From Microvelia longipes (lineage: Eukaryota > Arthropoda > Insecta > Hemiptera > Veliidae): a stretch of 64,000 nt of DNA. Within the stretch, counting starts at the first letter, position 1, and every line of letters begins with the position of its first letter. The notes under the pieces are model-generated. The model did no database searches and had not been told where the DNA came from. It was given only the letters and a program-made list of their open reading frames with translations. The position numbers and the translations under genes were made by a program. The stretch is taken from the NCBI GenBank assembly GCA_018340805.1, contig JACMZG010001913.1, positions 23,241,610 through 23,305,609 on the forward strand. The letters are read 5' to 3'. This document shows positions 44,943 through 56,276 of the stretch, piece by piece.

Positions 44943-45460
44943 CCTCATTTAAACCTTAGGTACATAGGAAAAGTATTGTGTTTGTAAATAATTCGAAAGC
45001 GAATTTTAGAGAGTTGAAATATGGTACGAAAATACCCCTTTAAGTCTAGTTGTGCTATCCGGAAGATACTTTTTTTATGACGTCATTAATCCGCAATAAT
45101 GACAGCAAAAATTTCGAAAATACATAAAACGCGAAAAAAATGTTGCGATCAATTTGGTAATAAGACAAATATATTAAATATATCCTGAGTTTTATCTCAT
45201 TATCAGCAGTACTTCAATTTTTATCGAATGACTAGTGTGTGTTTTTTAAAATATTATAAAAAAATCGGAAAATAATCCACTAGATTAGAAATTCGGTACA
45301 AGTGTACACCCTTGCGTAAAAAACAAATAAATAAACAAATAAAAGTTTCGTTTCAATACGACAAGTACATCCATGATTTTTGTTGCATCACATAAGTTAA
45401 AATGCAGCGAGCGTATTCAGCGTGATGGATGTCTGGAAATAAAACAGATGTATTTACTTC
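44943..45460 (+). mobile_element. 5S-bearing dispersed element, degenerate copy
   Basis: Follows the order of 47341-48095: aggaaaagtattgtgtttgt, gacgtcattaatccgcaata, ctcattatcagcagtacttc, gtttcgtttcaatacgacaagt, then a decayed 5S-like block at about 45391-45450. The GT-rich block and the tail are missing. Confidence 0.65.
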
Positions 45461-45995
45461 AAAGAACAAAGTGATTTCAAAGACGTGCTAAAAAATCATG
45501 AAACGCATTAAATGTTTGGATTGATTTGTAATTCGGCTGTAAAAATATATAAGGAAAAACAAATAACAAGTAAAGAAAATAAATACATTAAATTATTCCT
45601 AGAAAATCTAAGTTCAATGTCAATTTTGTTATAATACACTTTCTCAATAAATAATTGATTCTTACCTTATTTTTCCTACTTATATTATTAGTTTGTTTAG
45701 CAACCTAGGTTACTATTTAACATAATTTACTTACAAATTATCATCTCATATTAGTTACTATCTAAGTTAAATAGATAAATAAATAATATTGGTAAAAAGT
45801 AATAGGAGCAAATTAAAAAATATATGTCTATACTATATATATTTATATTGTCATATTGAGGATAAAAGGCTCTTTCTAATTATTTAAATTCCTTAAGCGG
45901 AACCTCTTAGGGTCTATATATTTATCCCTGTAATTAAGACCCACGACTTTGTCTCATTCCGTGGTGCTTTAATTGAACACTTAATATGAATTATT

Positions 45996-46045
45996 ATTGG
46001 TTTAAGATGAACAGTGTATTCCGCCACTGTTCATCTTAAACCAAT
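45996..46045. repeat. Perfect hairpin, 21-bp arms
   Basis: attggtttaagatgaacagt plus g at 45996-46016 is exactly inverted at 46025-46045, with an 8-base loop. The length is below that of a typical pre-miRNA. Confidence 0.85.
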
Positions 46046-46284
46046 TTTTTTTCAAATAAATATCAGAGTTAGGAATGACACACATTACAGGTATGTGAAT
46101 ACGAAGACCTACATCTATTCACATCCTTTATTCCCGAGTATAATAAAATATTTTCCCTCGTACAATGCATCCAATCTCTTGCTTTATTCCTTCCTTATTT
46201 TGCTTCCTTGTATGCCAATAAGAGAAAGTTTTATGACGGATAAAATCTTTATTTGCCAGTAATGCACAGTAGGATGTATATACG

Positions 46285-46304
46285 TAAATATATATTATAA
46301 ATAA

Positions 46305-46396
<92 letters not shown>
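46285..46396. repeat. TA microsatellite
   Basis: TA/ATAT array followed by ttgtgtgtgtgtttg. Confidence 0.95.
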
Positions 46397-46399
46397 TTG

Positions 46400-47340
46400 T
46401 GTGTGTGTTTGTTTGGTGTTTGTACGATTTAAATTATTAATGCTCCTCAGTAATTCATTGTTTACGCTCTTTGTTACGTTACAGCCCTGGTTACGCTCTC
46501 AGTTTATTCATATAAATTTCTCAAATAATAAATTGCCAACTTTAGATTATACTGCGAGCTTAATGGTGGAAACAACCTCCTAAGGTGGTTCCCGCAGGGC
46601 TTAGGATTCTCAGGTTATCCCTGATAAGCCGCAAGGCTCCAAACGGGCATTATAATTATATATTAGTGTAGCTTAGAACAGTAGAAAATTTGCAGTCTTT
46701 GTATCGTACAAGCCACCTGGAGTAAAATTATTCGTACTTGTAGTCTTAAGACCCCTTTTTCCGGGAAGAACTTCAAAACCGGATCGATCTTAAAAGTAAT
46801 CACTTTATCCCTTACACTTACTTTGCGTATGATTGCTATTACAAACAATTAAAGCAACCAACTTTATCATGCTTAAAATTGGTTTTTCATTTAACCATAA
46901 TATTACTTCCTGTTTAACATCACGTCTCAATAGATATGCAAAAGGTCATTAATTTTCAATAATTAACTCGTACTCAATCACACGCTTTAATCTGCGCCCA
47001 ATTATTTCGTCATTAGTTTCTCAATCATTTTGAAAATTGTGGGTAAAAATCAAGTTTGTTATAAGCTCTGAATTTTAGCGTGAAAACGCGTTCGCTTTGT
47101 TAATATCTTTGTGGTTAGTAAATGTAAGAACTACTGAAGTGCTTATAATTAGCAATTAAAACCTGAGAAAACCTTATTCATTGCGTAAAGAAGATGGCAA
47201 AAGAAGTACCAAACTTGATTTCTCTAATGACCTATAATATTAAGCATAATTAGCTAGTATTAATGATTTAGGGAAATATAAGTAAAATTATTTACTATCT
47301 TAGTGACTGCTAGGAAAGACAGTTACAGTAAATACGTTTG
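46400..47340. other. Gene-free region
   Basis: Holds a short GC-richer block at about 46575-46650 (aacaacctcctaaggtggtt and on), identity unknown. The rest is AT-rich with no exon signal. Confidence 0.4.
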
Positions 47341-48095
47341 TTACTTTTCCTCATTTATACCGTAGGTATTTAGAAAAAGTATTGTGTTTGCAAAAAATCC
47401 GATACCGGAATGAAACCGGACTTATCCGTTTCAGGTGTTTAAGGCCTCCTGAGTGGTTTTTACAAAGTTGTCTGTGTGTGTGTGTGTGTGTCTGTTATTA
47501 TCGTAGCTCCTAGTGTATTTATGCTAGAGTGTTGAAACCTTGTACAAAATTCAGTCTACCTCTGTAGTTGTACTATTCGGAAAATAATTTCAGAAGCAAA
47601 AATTTCGATAAATCATAAAACACGAAAAAATAATGCGACCGAATTGAGATATAAGACTAACATATGTGGCAAGTTTCATCTAATTATTAGCATTAGTTCA
47701 AACCAAATGACTTGTGTATGTTTTTTAAAAATTTGTAAATTGTCTGAAAACAATTCAATTGAATTGAAATTTGGTCCAAGTATATACCTTTACGTAATAA
47801 ATAAGTGCACTAAGTTTCGTTTCAATACGACATGTATATCTTGATTTTTGTTGGATCATGAAAATTAAGCAGCATTGAGCATGGTCAGTGCCGTATGGGT
47901 GACCGCTGAGAATGATACGGATGCGTTCACTATCTGAGGACGAGCGAAGCGAGTTCGAAGAGATGTTGCTGTAAACATTAGGCGAATTGTATATTCTTAG
48001 GACGAGCAAAGCGAGTCCGAAGCAGGGAGGATGAGCGTAGCGAATCCGATGTGATAAGGAAGAGTTCCGAGGTACCCCGTACCCGATTTTTGTCT
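47341..48095 (+). mobile_element. 5S-rRNA-bearing dispersed element, most complete copy
   Basis: Order of parts: left end ttacttttcctcatttatac; a block with gtttcaggtgtttaaggcct; a GT microsatellite; gctcctagtgtatttatgct; a Cys/Met-free AT-rich middle; gtttcgtttcaatacgacat; a 5S-rRNA-like segment at 47851-47920; then a tail of ggacgagcgaagcgag-type units ending gaggtaccccgtacccgatt. No protein is encoded. The 5S part lies about 510 bp in, so the left portion would be upstream of any Pol III start. This fits a SINE3-like unit fused to another repeat. Copies at 44.9, 56.3, 57.3, 58.6 and 63.9 kb share the join. Confidence 0.8.
47851..47920 (+). promoter_or_regulatory. 5S-rRNA-derived segment with A-box, intermediate element and C-box
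   Basis: ggatcatgaaaattaagcag, then cattgagc, ggtcagtg and atgggtgaccgctgagaa follow animal 5S rRNA from about nucleotide 38 to 100, where TFIIIA binds. The A-box-like and C-box-like stretches are the best conserved. In 5S genes these direct Pol III initiation about 50 bases upstream. Whether this copy is transcribed cannot be told. Confidence 0.75.
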
Positions 48096-48600
48096 AATAC
48101 ACGCGTTGAAACATAGTAGTCAAAATAATATTATATATATCAAGGAAATTAATTTTTTTAACACTTGTCTTTTATAACCTTATTAAGTATCCAAATAAAA
48201 TAAATGTTATTCTAATTTGGTCCCTAATTTAAAAAAATCATATTATAAAGTATCAACATGATATTCCATTAAAATATTGTTTTGCTCCTAAACATTGACA
48301 TGTATAGATGCTGTTACCAGGCGAATACTGGGTACTTTAATACCACACACTAAGAATAGGGGTATTATAACACTGGTCAGGTATTGAAGGGTTCTGAGAC
48401 CGGATGTACTCGTATGTCCTTGGACAGGGCAGTGTCCTATTGTTCTTGCAGCTTTTATCTTTTTCTGATGTAGTAAAGTTATATCAAGGAGTATGTACTA
48501 CTCCTTGGTTATACTCGGTGGTACAAAAGTCTACACCACTCACTTTTGAATTTTTATACTGTTAGACATAAATAGATGATATTTGGTGTACTTTATAATG
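48096..48600. other. Gene-free region between the 5S element and the minisatellite
   Basis: AT-rich; an imperfect inverted pair tatcaaggagta / tactccttgg lies near 48482-48510. No gene. Confidence 0.4.
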
Positions 48601-49018
48601 AGTATAAATGATGAAAATTAAAAATGAAGTATAAATGAGGAAAAGTAACAATTAAGTATAAATGAGGAAAAGTAACAATTAAGTATAAATGAAAAAAGTA
48701 AAATTAAGTATAAATGAGAAAAAGTAAAAATTAAGTATAAATTAGGAAAAGTAAAAATTAAGTATAAATTAGGAAAAGTAACAATTAAGTATAAATCAGG
48801 AAAAGTAAAAATTAAGTATAAATGAGGAAAAGTAAAATTAAGTATAAATGAGGAAAAGTAACAATTGAGTATAAATGAGGAAAAGTAACAATTAAGTATA
48901 AATGAGAAAAAGTAACAATTAAGTATAAATCAGGAAAAGTAAAAATTAAGTATAAATTAGGAAAAGTAAAAATTAAGTATAAATGAGGAAAAGTAAAAAT
49001 TAAGTATAAATGAGGAAG
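48601..49018 (+). repeat. 27-bp minisatellite, about 15-16 copies
   Basis: Unit aaGTATAAATGAGGAAAAGTAA plus caatt, with small variants (ttagg, caatt/aaatt). The 20-mer GTATAAATGAGGAAAAGTAA is exactly the reverse complement of the left end of the 5S-bearing element at 47341-47360. Open frames across it reflect the unit being divisible by three. Confidence 0.92.
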
Positions 49019-49125
49019 GTGTAATTTTATTGGGGTTTTTGGGGTTCTAAGGATGAGTACAAGACATATTGCTCCATTAGGACCGCTATTTTGGCTGGAA
49101 TAATGATCCAAAGTGTAAAAATTGG

Positions 49126-49180
49126 ACATCCCTGAAGATGCCACCCACAGTGAAGGCGAAACGTCGAATTATGATCTACC
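49126..49180 (+). ncRNA. Candidate hammerhead ribozyme, first family
   Basis: ATCC, CTGAAGA (49132-49138), unpaired U, stem GCC...GGC, GAAA, C-GUC, then GAAT. Helix II is perfect for 3 bp. Helix I has one C/A mismatch. Helix III is the loop-less ACGU. Confidence 0.45.
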
Positions 49181-49379
49181 TTGACAGACATCATTACAGG
49201 AAGATCTGAAGCTTGTGCCTAATGCATTTAATCTAGGATTTATAACTTATTTTAGATTTCACTCTGAGTTAAAGTAATTTTTATTGCGGGTTTAGAATAT
49301 CCATATTTGTAGATTTAGGATTTTTGGTGGCGACCGCGTCAATGTTAATGATAAATCCAACATTTCGTTTCTATACTGT

Positions 49380-49655
49380 AACACACACACACACAGAGTG
49401 TTTGTGTGTTTATCTTTTATCATCTCAGCTCCTTGTGCATTCATGCTAGAGAGTTGAAACTTTGTACAAAAATCTACTACCGGTGTAGTTGTGCTATTCG
49501 TAAAATATTATTATTATTATTATGGATGTGCTGCAGTATAAATTTAACGACTTGTATATTCTGAGGACGAGCGATGCTGGGAGGATAAGCGTAGTGAATT
49601 TGATGTAATGAAGAAAATTTCCGAGGTACCCCGTACCTGATTTTTACTAATGAAA
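49380..49655 (+). mobile_element. 5S-bearing element family, internally deleted copy
   Basis: Left blocks (tcatgctagagagttgaaac, gtgtagttgtgctattcg) are joined directly to the tail (aatttaacgacttgtatatt, gaggacgagc, gaggtaccccgtacctgatt); the middle and the 5S-like part are absent. Confidence 0.65.
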
Positions 49656-50104
49656 CAATTATGGTTATAATTAACTGCTTAAGCTTCTTCGGTTTCATGA
49701 GATATAGGTTTTCCGGTGCCGACCGCAACTACATACGCGTACATGATGAATATGACTTTTACTGTGGGAGGCAACTTCAGGGATGTAGAACATCATAGAT
49801 GAGTTAACATCATTACATGTATACAATGTTTACATCATTGTGTACTTACATTCATTATTGTGACTCATTCATGATGCTCTACATCCCTGAAGATGACTTC
49901 GACTGTAGAAGCGAAATGTTAGATTAATCATCAACATTGACGCATTACCAGCGAAAAGCCTAAATCAACAATTATGGATATTCTAAACCCGCAATGAAAA
50001 TTTTCTTCAACTCAGAGTGAAATCTAAAATTAAGTTGTGAATCCTTTATTAAATGCATTAGGCATAAGCTTCAGATCTTTTTGTAATGAAGCCTGTCAAG
50101 ATAG

Positions 50105-50155
50105 ATGATAATTCGACGTTTCGCTTTTAAGGTGGGTGGCATCTTCAGGGATTTA
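50105..50155 (-). ncRNA. Candidate hammerhead ribozyme, first family, inverted end
   Basis: On -: ATCC, CTGAAGA (50148-50142), GAAA, C-GUC with the predicted cut after 50115, then GAAT. Core bases are intact. Helix II (GCC...AGC) has one mismatch. Confidence 0.4.
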
Positions 50156-50159
50156 AAAA

Positions 50160-50870
50160 ATTATTAATTTAAGCTCACTACATTAGTTATAAACATAAGT
50201 TTAAACATAGTTATAAAAAACGTTACTGCTTATATTTACTTAGATTATGCGGGTTTCTATTCTTCGTTATTGCTATTGCTTTAACAAATTTCCCTTTTTA
50301 TATTAGTTTGTCATTGACTTATTCATAGCATGTTTTAAACAAATTCGTAGTTAATATGGATATTGCTGACGTCATCAAATATATTGATTTTACTACTTAG
50401 TATGCAATGCAGGCAGTGAGCAAACTGAATTAAATAATTCTATTTATAAAGTATTGCAGGGAGCTTTAGACAACTTTTCTCACCCCTCCCCTCCCAAGAC
50501 AAAAGTTTTTTATCTCTTCGACATAATATGTTTCAACAATAAAATTTCAGACTTTTTCAATTCTATTATCTTTTCAAAAGAATTAGAGAAGACATCATAA
50601 ATACAAGAGTATACTTTTTAAGCACCTCAAATGTACTTACTTAAAAAGTCGTGTATTTGTTGAATTTTAAGTGTTTTTCAGTAAAATCTGCTTCCCCTTT
50701 ATCCTCAAAGTTTAATTTTTTAAGAGAAAATGTATATTTGTTTCTTTTTAGCAAAATTCCGGAGTAATTTTTTTACAAAATACTCTAGGTTACCTGGCCT
50801 ATACTTTACGTTTATTAACTGGAATAGCGTAAATTTCGACACAGATTTGTGTATTGTCTTATATATGATC
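50160..50870. other. Gene-free region
   Basis: AT-rich, with a pyrimidine-rich patch at 50475-50500 (acccctcccctcccaa). No exon found. Confidence 0.4.
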
Positions 50871-50875
50871 ACAAA

Positions 50876-52040
50876 GACAGGCTTACGAATAATCACTCCG
50901 ATTCTCTTACGTATTATCACTCCGATTGTCTTACATGTTTTTACTCAGATTACATATTATCACTCAGATTGTCATACATATTATCACTCAGATTGTCTTA
51001 AATATTATCACTTAGATTGTCTTACATATATCACTCAATTGTCTATCAGATTGTCTTACATATTATCACTCAGATTGTCTTACATATTATCACTCAGATT
51101 GTCATACATATTATTACTAGATTGTCTTACATATTATCACTTAGATTGTCTTACATATATCACTCAATGTCATACATATTATCACTCAGATTGTCTTACA
51201 TATTATCACTTAGATTGTCTTACATATTATCACTCAGATTGTCATACATATTATCACTCAGATTGTCTTACATATTATCACTTCAGATTGTCTTACATAT
51301 TATCACTCAGATTGTCTTCTTATCACTCAGATTATTACTCATTGAGATTGTCTTACATATATCACTCAGATGTCTACATATTATCACTCAGATTGACTCA
51401 GATTGTCTTACATATATTATCTACATATTATCACTCAGATTGTCTTACATATTATCACCTCAGATTGTCTTACATATTATCACTCAGATTGTACCTTACA
51501 TATTATCACTCAGATTGTCTTACATATTATCACTCAGATTGTCTTACATATTATCACTCAGATTGTCATACATATTATACTTAGATTGTCTCTACATATT
51601 ATCACTAGATTGTCTTACATATTATACTCAGATTGTCTTACATATTATCACTCAGATTGTCATACATATTATTACTTAGATTGTCTTACATATGATCACT
51701 TAGATTGTCTTACATATTATCACTCAGATTGTTACATATTATCACTCAGATTGTCTTACTCACTCAGATTGTCTTACATATTATCACTCAGATTGTCTTA
51801 CATATTATCACTCAGATTGTCATACATATTATTACTTAGATTGTCTTACATATTATCACTTAGATTGTCTTACATATTATCACTCAGATATCACTCAGAT
51901 TGTCTTACATATTATCACTCAGATTGTCATACATATTATCACTTAGGTTGTCTTACATATTATCACTTAGATTGTCTTACATGTTTTCACTCAAATTGTC
52001 CAACATATATTAATCCCTCACATTGTCTTTCATATTGACC
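50876..52040 (+). repeat. 24-bp satellite-like array, about 48 copies
   Basis: Unit cttacatattatcactcaga plus ttgt with frequent 1-8 base deletions. Ends are more diverged than the centre. Because 24 is divisible by three, three overlapping long open frames of up to 284 codons appear (repeating YYHSDC and similar); with no other coding sign, I treat them as artefacts. Confidence 0.95.
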
Positions 52041-53435
52041 ACTCAGGATGCCTACGTATTTCAAAATCAGGCTATCATTAAGTGCATTGCTATAGAAAAA
52101 TCACCTTTACTTTAATGGCACTAAAACATATAAAAATTCAAGTATGAGTTCATGCTCTGTCGGCGCCCTGATAAGTTAGACGTAACGAAACAGAGTGGGA
52201 CATGACATTATGTCTAGCAATTAATAAAGACGAATGTCGAATGATGGAACAGTTCCCAGATGTAGCATTGCATCTTGCTTGTTACATTTCCTAGGTGTCC
52301 CTTGCACAGTTATATTGTGTCGACTATTCATGTTTTGCAATACTCGGTAGTATCAAATGATATATTCAAATATGAATTTATTTTTGGTCATTAGTATAAT
52401 AACTAGTTATATTAGTTTTTATTTTAATTCTGTTGATTTGATTATATATATTTATTTTAAATTTTAAACATTATTTTTGTTAAATAAATGTATACATTCT
52501 TTTCAACAGACACTTTAAATTAGGTAATTTTGGTAACCAGGTGTGATCTTAAATCTAGGGTTAAAATACAGTTTCATGTTTATAACTAAAAGTGTCAAGG
52601 TTACGAAGAGAAGAGAATAAAAGAGATAAAACATGTCAACATAATCAAGTGATCCAAGGGAGTTTGTATGACGCTTGAATCATTCTATTTCCTGAGCTTT
52701 TCCTATCCTAGGTAGATACGTGACTCATACACTATCTATTTTCCTTGTACCTCCTTGTTCCTTTGTGTATACTAGTGATTACATTTCCTTACGTTTTACC
52801 AAAATATTTGGAAGCTAGAGATGATGTCAATTTTAAAACTGTAGTCATCCTAGAGATTTGGACAGATTAGGTAGGTTTTCAAACCGTACTAGTTTACTTA
52901 TTTCAGAATAAGTATTCGTCGTTATTTTAACTGTCTAAATCGTGAGGTAAGATCGAATTTAAAATCTATCAAAATGTTTTTCCGCGTTCTATGAATTTTT
53001 GACATGATTTGCTGAATAATTTAATAGCCTCATAAAATAATGATTTTCCGAATTGCACGACTATACCTAAAGAATGATATTTGCACCAGGTTTCATCTGT
53101 CGTAACACAACACACTGGTAGCTACGATACAGTATACGAATTATACGAACAGAAACACTGTCGAATTATACAACAAAGTATACGAACAGACACACTAACA
53201 CATACATGTAGACAGACAATTGGTTTAAACTACTTAAGAGTTCTTAAAATCATTAAAAACGGATAATTAATAATGTCTTAAGATGTATCGTGGCGACCAA
53301 TAACATAATGAAATTTAGTGGATCAATTTACCACTTTGTATAGTGGTTTCAAATTTAAACCTTTTAGGTAAAATGTTTTACCATAGGGTAAAAATATATG
53401 AATAATAATAATAATAATGTCAAATAATTATTATC
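52041..53435. other. Gene-free region
   Basis: Mixed AT-rich sequence. A short block near 53080-53230 has alternating tacgaattatacgaacagaa words. No gene supportable. Confidence 0.4.
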
Positions 53436-53439
53436 TTCT

Positions 53440-53448
53440 AGATATATA

Positions 53449-53542
<94 letters not shown>

Positions 53543-53545
53543 TAC
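53440..53545. repeat. TA microsatellite
   Basis: TA array with small interruptions. A separate aat trinucleotide run lies at 53400-53416. Confidence 0.95.
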
Positions 53546-56020
53546 GACTGTGTATGGTTAAGTAATATTCGAAGGTAAATTTCAGTATCAGCATTTGTTC
53601 TGATGTTATTGATCGACATAAATTACATTATGTAAACAATTCACGTTTTGTTTTGAAAATGGATTAGTACATTTTGTAATTCGCTTATATCATGGTGGTA
53701 TGACGATTTGTTATAAAACAACAACCATGTGACCGCAAAGCGGCTCTTTTGGTGTCTTAGGTAAACAGATTATGTATTTATATTTTCAGCATTACTTTAT
53801 GCATAGAAAAGTCATTGTACATGATAGTGTTTTTACAATATTAATTTCCAAGTATACTTCTCTGTATTTGAATTTTTATGTCAAAATCAAAGAGCTGTAT
53901 TTGAAATTTACTTCTCAAACGACGTTATAGCAACTCTAGTTGATATAAAATAAAAAAATAATGGTTTAAAAATATTATATCTTTATAACAACTTATGCAA
54001 GCTATTACATTGTTTTATGTTCCATACAGTATATTTATATAATATGTATTCATCCACTGTAATATTACTTGTATTCTTGCTTTTATTTATATGAGTGTTG
54101 TTATGCATACTTTTAGTTAAAAAATATATAAAATTAAAATCACCCGTATGAAAAAAAATGTATAAAAAAGTATTTTTTATATTGCTGAATTTTCTTCAAA
54201 CAGTTTTCCCTTATTTAATAATAACAAGCGACTATAATACGCCAGACAGGTACCAGACCGATTCATTTTTATGTTTCTATTGTTATTGTATAGTTTAGGT
54301 GTCATTTAGCCTTTTCGCTAAATTGACACCTAATAGAATCGCTAAATTGCATATTGTCATAGAAAATTATAGTTATAAGTCTGTTCGTATTTAAATATTT
54401 TAGGGTTTGAATATGTATGTCATTTCCTACCATTAAACGTCACGGTTTAATAATACTCCCAAATGCTTTTGGGTTGATATTGATAGACCAACTTTGAAAA
54501 ATTATGAAGAATTAACATATACTAAAGAAATATATAAACCAAGTAGGAAAGCAAATGCGATTTTTGTCAAACCTGGAATATAGTTCATATTTTGTCCGCC
54601 AGGAGGGAGTTGGCTCAAATTTTCCTATGAGCGCAGCCATCTTGTTTGACCCTTGTAAATGTAAACAAACTATTTACGGCATTTATTTTTTTTTGTTTTT
54701 ATTTCACTTTTTTTGTACATTTTTAGTATAAAATGTTATTAATTTGTGTAAGGAATTCTTTTCGTAGTATTCGATAGAGGTTTAAGTGCGAATCTTTAAA
54801 TACTAGGTTTGTTCAAATTACCTTAATTATAAACTTTTTTTCGTGTGCACTGCTTAACTTAGTACATTTTTGCAAGTGATATTTGTTTTTCCCTTCAAAT
54901 ATTAATTGTAATTAGAGTTTTAACGACTTTAATCCAAAAATGTTTGAATATAATAAAAGAAATAGTAATTTTAACTTACATTTAAGGCAATTGTCTGCAA
55001 CACGTTGTATGAAAAAAATCGGTGCCGCAGTTTTCGCTTCATCATTGCTTTTCCCTCTCAGTTGGAGTTGAAAAACCGAATATCAATTGTAATAAATAAA
55101 ACAAATAGATGAAACAAATGAGTTTATTTAGTCTCTGTAGAAGATGTTAAACATAACGTTGTTTCGCTGTTAGTCCACAAACCAATTCCCTTACAATATA
55201 ATAAGGGACATAATACGTGGCGCCCCAATGGCTCTGTATTGTCGCTAGACTTGCACTATAATTATATTAACTCTATTCATTTAATATTTTAAATTATTTT
55301 TTAAAATTAGTTTAGAACGTATTTATTGGTTTTGTAATGTTATTACGACTCACTTATCGTTTCAGCGAATTTTTATCAGAAAATTACGCTTATGAGATTG
55401 TTCGGACGAAATTTTTATCACTTCATATTGTTAATTACATAATTCATAATTTTCATTACTATAAATATTATTAAGTTTTAAAATTATGAATTAAGTTATG
55501 AAGTATTGAACTATGTTGTTCCATTTTATAGAAATTTTGTCTTAAGTAAGATACCTGACTTGTTTAACCCAGTGGTTCTCAACCTTTTATTACTCATCGC
55601 TCCCTTTTAAAAGATGTATTTTTTAAGCACTGCTTTGGGTCGTGCATGTTAATAAAAAAAATCTTTATCATAAAAAACGTACTTATTGCTTAAACGAGCA
55701 AAATAATTTAACATTCTAGTAATTAAATGCCCCAGTATTTTGTCTAATGTATTGTACTTAACAAATTAAGTACTACATAGATTAAAAGCCTTTTTTTATT
55801 GAGCAATTTAAGATGACATTCTATATAAGTTAAAAGCGCGACTGAAGACAAACTGCCTAAATAGGTTTCCTACTAGAAAGATTTAAAGTTTCTATACCAA
55901 CTTCGGTTGCTTTTGGTTCCAAATTGAATATATTTCAAAGCTCTCAAAATAAAGTTGCTGCACAGCAAGATGAGCGCTAGGATTCTAGAGTTAAAGCGAC
56001 AATCCTAACGTTCAAGCAAA
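53546..56020. other. Gene-free AT-rich region
   Basis: Includes a fragment resembling the GC hairpin family (tgtgaccgcaaagcggctct near 53730) and a hairpin at about 54297-54335 (taggtgtcatttagc against its near-perfect inverse). No exon found. Confidence 0.45.
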
Positions 56021-56026
56021 ACACGC

Positions 56027-56124
56027 AGCGAAATCAAGCATACTTACCATATGCTTGATTTCGCTATAAGTATGCAGCGGTATGATGCATATCCATTGTA
56101 TGCTTCATACCGCTTCATACTTAT
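56027..56124. repeat. Two adjacent hairpins
   Basis: First: 16-bp perfect arms 56027-56042 and 56050-56065 (agcgaaatcaagcata). Second starts at the next base: 20-bp arms 56066-56085 and 56105-56124 with one mismatch. They touch without a gap, and the second loop holds gcatat...atgc. Confidence 0.85.
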
Positions 56125-56276
56125 CAGTGACGTTTAACTATTTTAATTTATTGTTTTATTTAATTGTATTGATGTTGTATTAATGTTAATTGTATTTGAT
56201 TTTATTACACACTTTAACACTATTTCAGCCACTTTTAATAACTGTCATCAATATTTTTTAAAAATTAAAATCGGTT

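Larger units (their letters stand above)
49125..50152. mobile_element. Inverted-repeat element with hammerhead-like motifs at both ends
   Basis: 49125-49330 and 49960-50152 are inverted copies of about 200 bp (shared blocks cctaatgcatttaat, tttcactctgagtt, ttgcgggtttagaatatcca). Between them are more, decayed, copies of the same motif at about 49320-49375, 49700-49800 and 49868-49960, plus a fragment of the 5S-bearing family. No protein. Confidence 0.7.

Noticed and set aside
47929..47960. CTGAGGACG...CGAAG in the 5S-element tail resembling a hammerhead core
   Set aside because: The essential GAAA is GAAG, and the GGA of the core would be tied up in the GGAC/GTCC stem.
48812..49144. 110-codon frame on - (repeating HLYLIFTFP)
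   Set aside because: A shadow of the 27-bp minisatellite.
50730..52038. Three overlapping open frames of 211-284 codons in tandem DNA
   Set aside because: They follow from a 24-bp unit divisible by three; amino-acid content merely repeats the unit and there is no splice, domain or codon-bias support.
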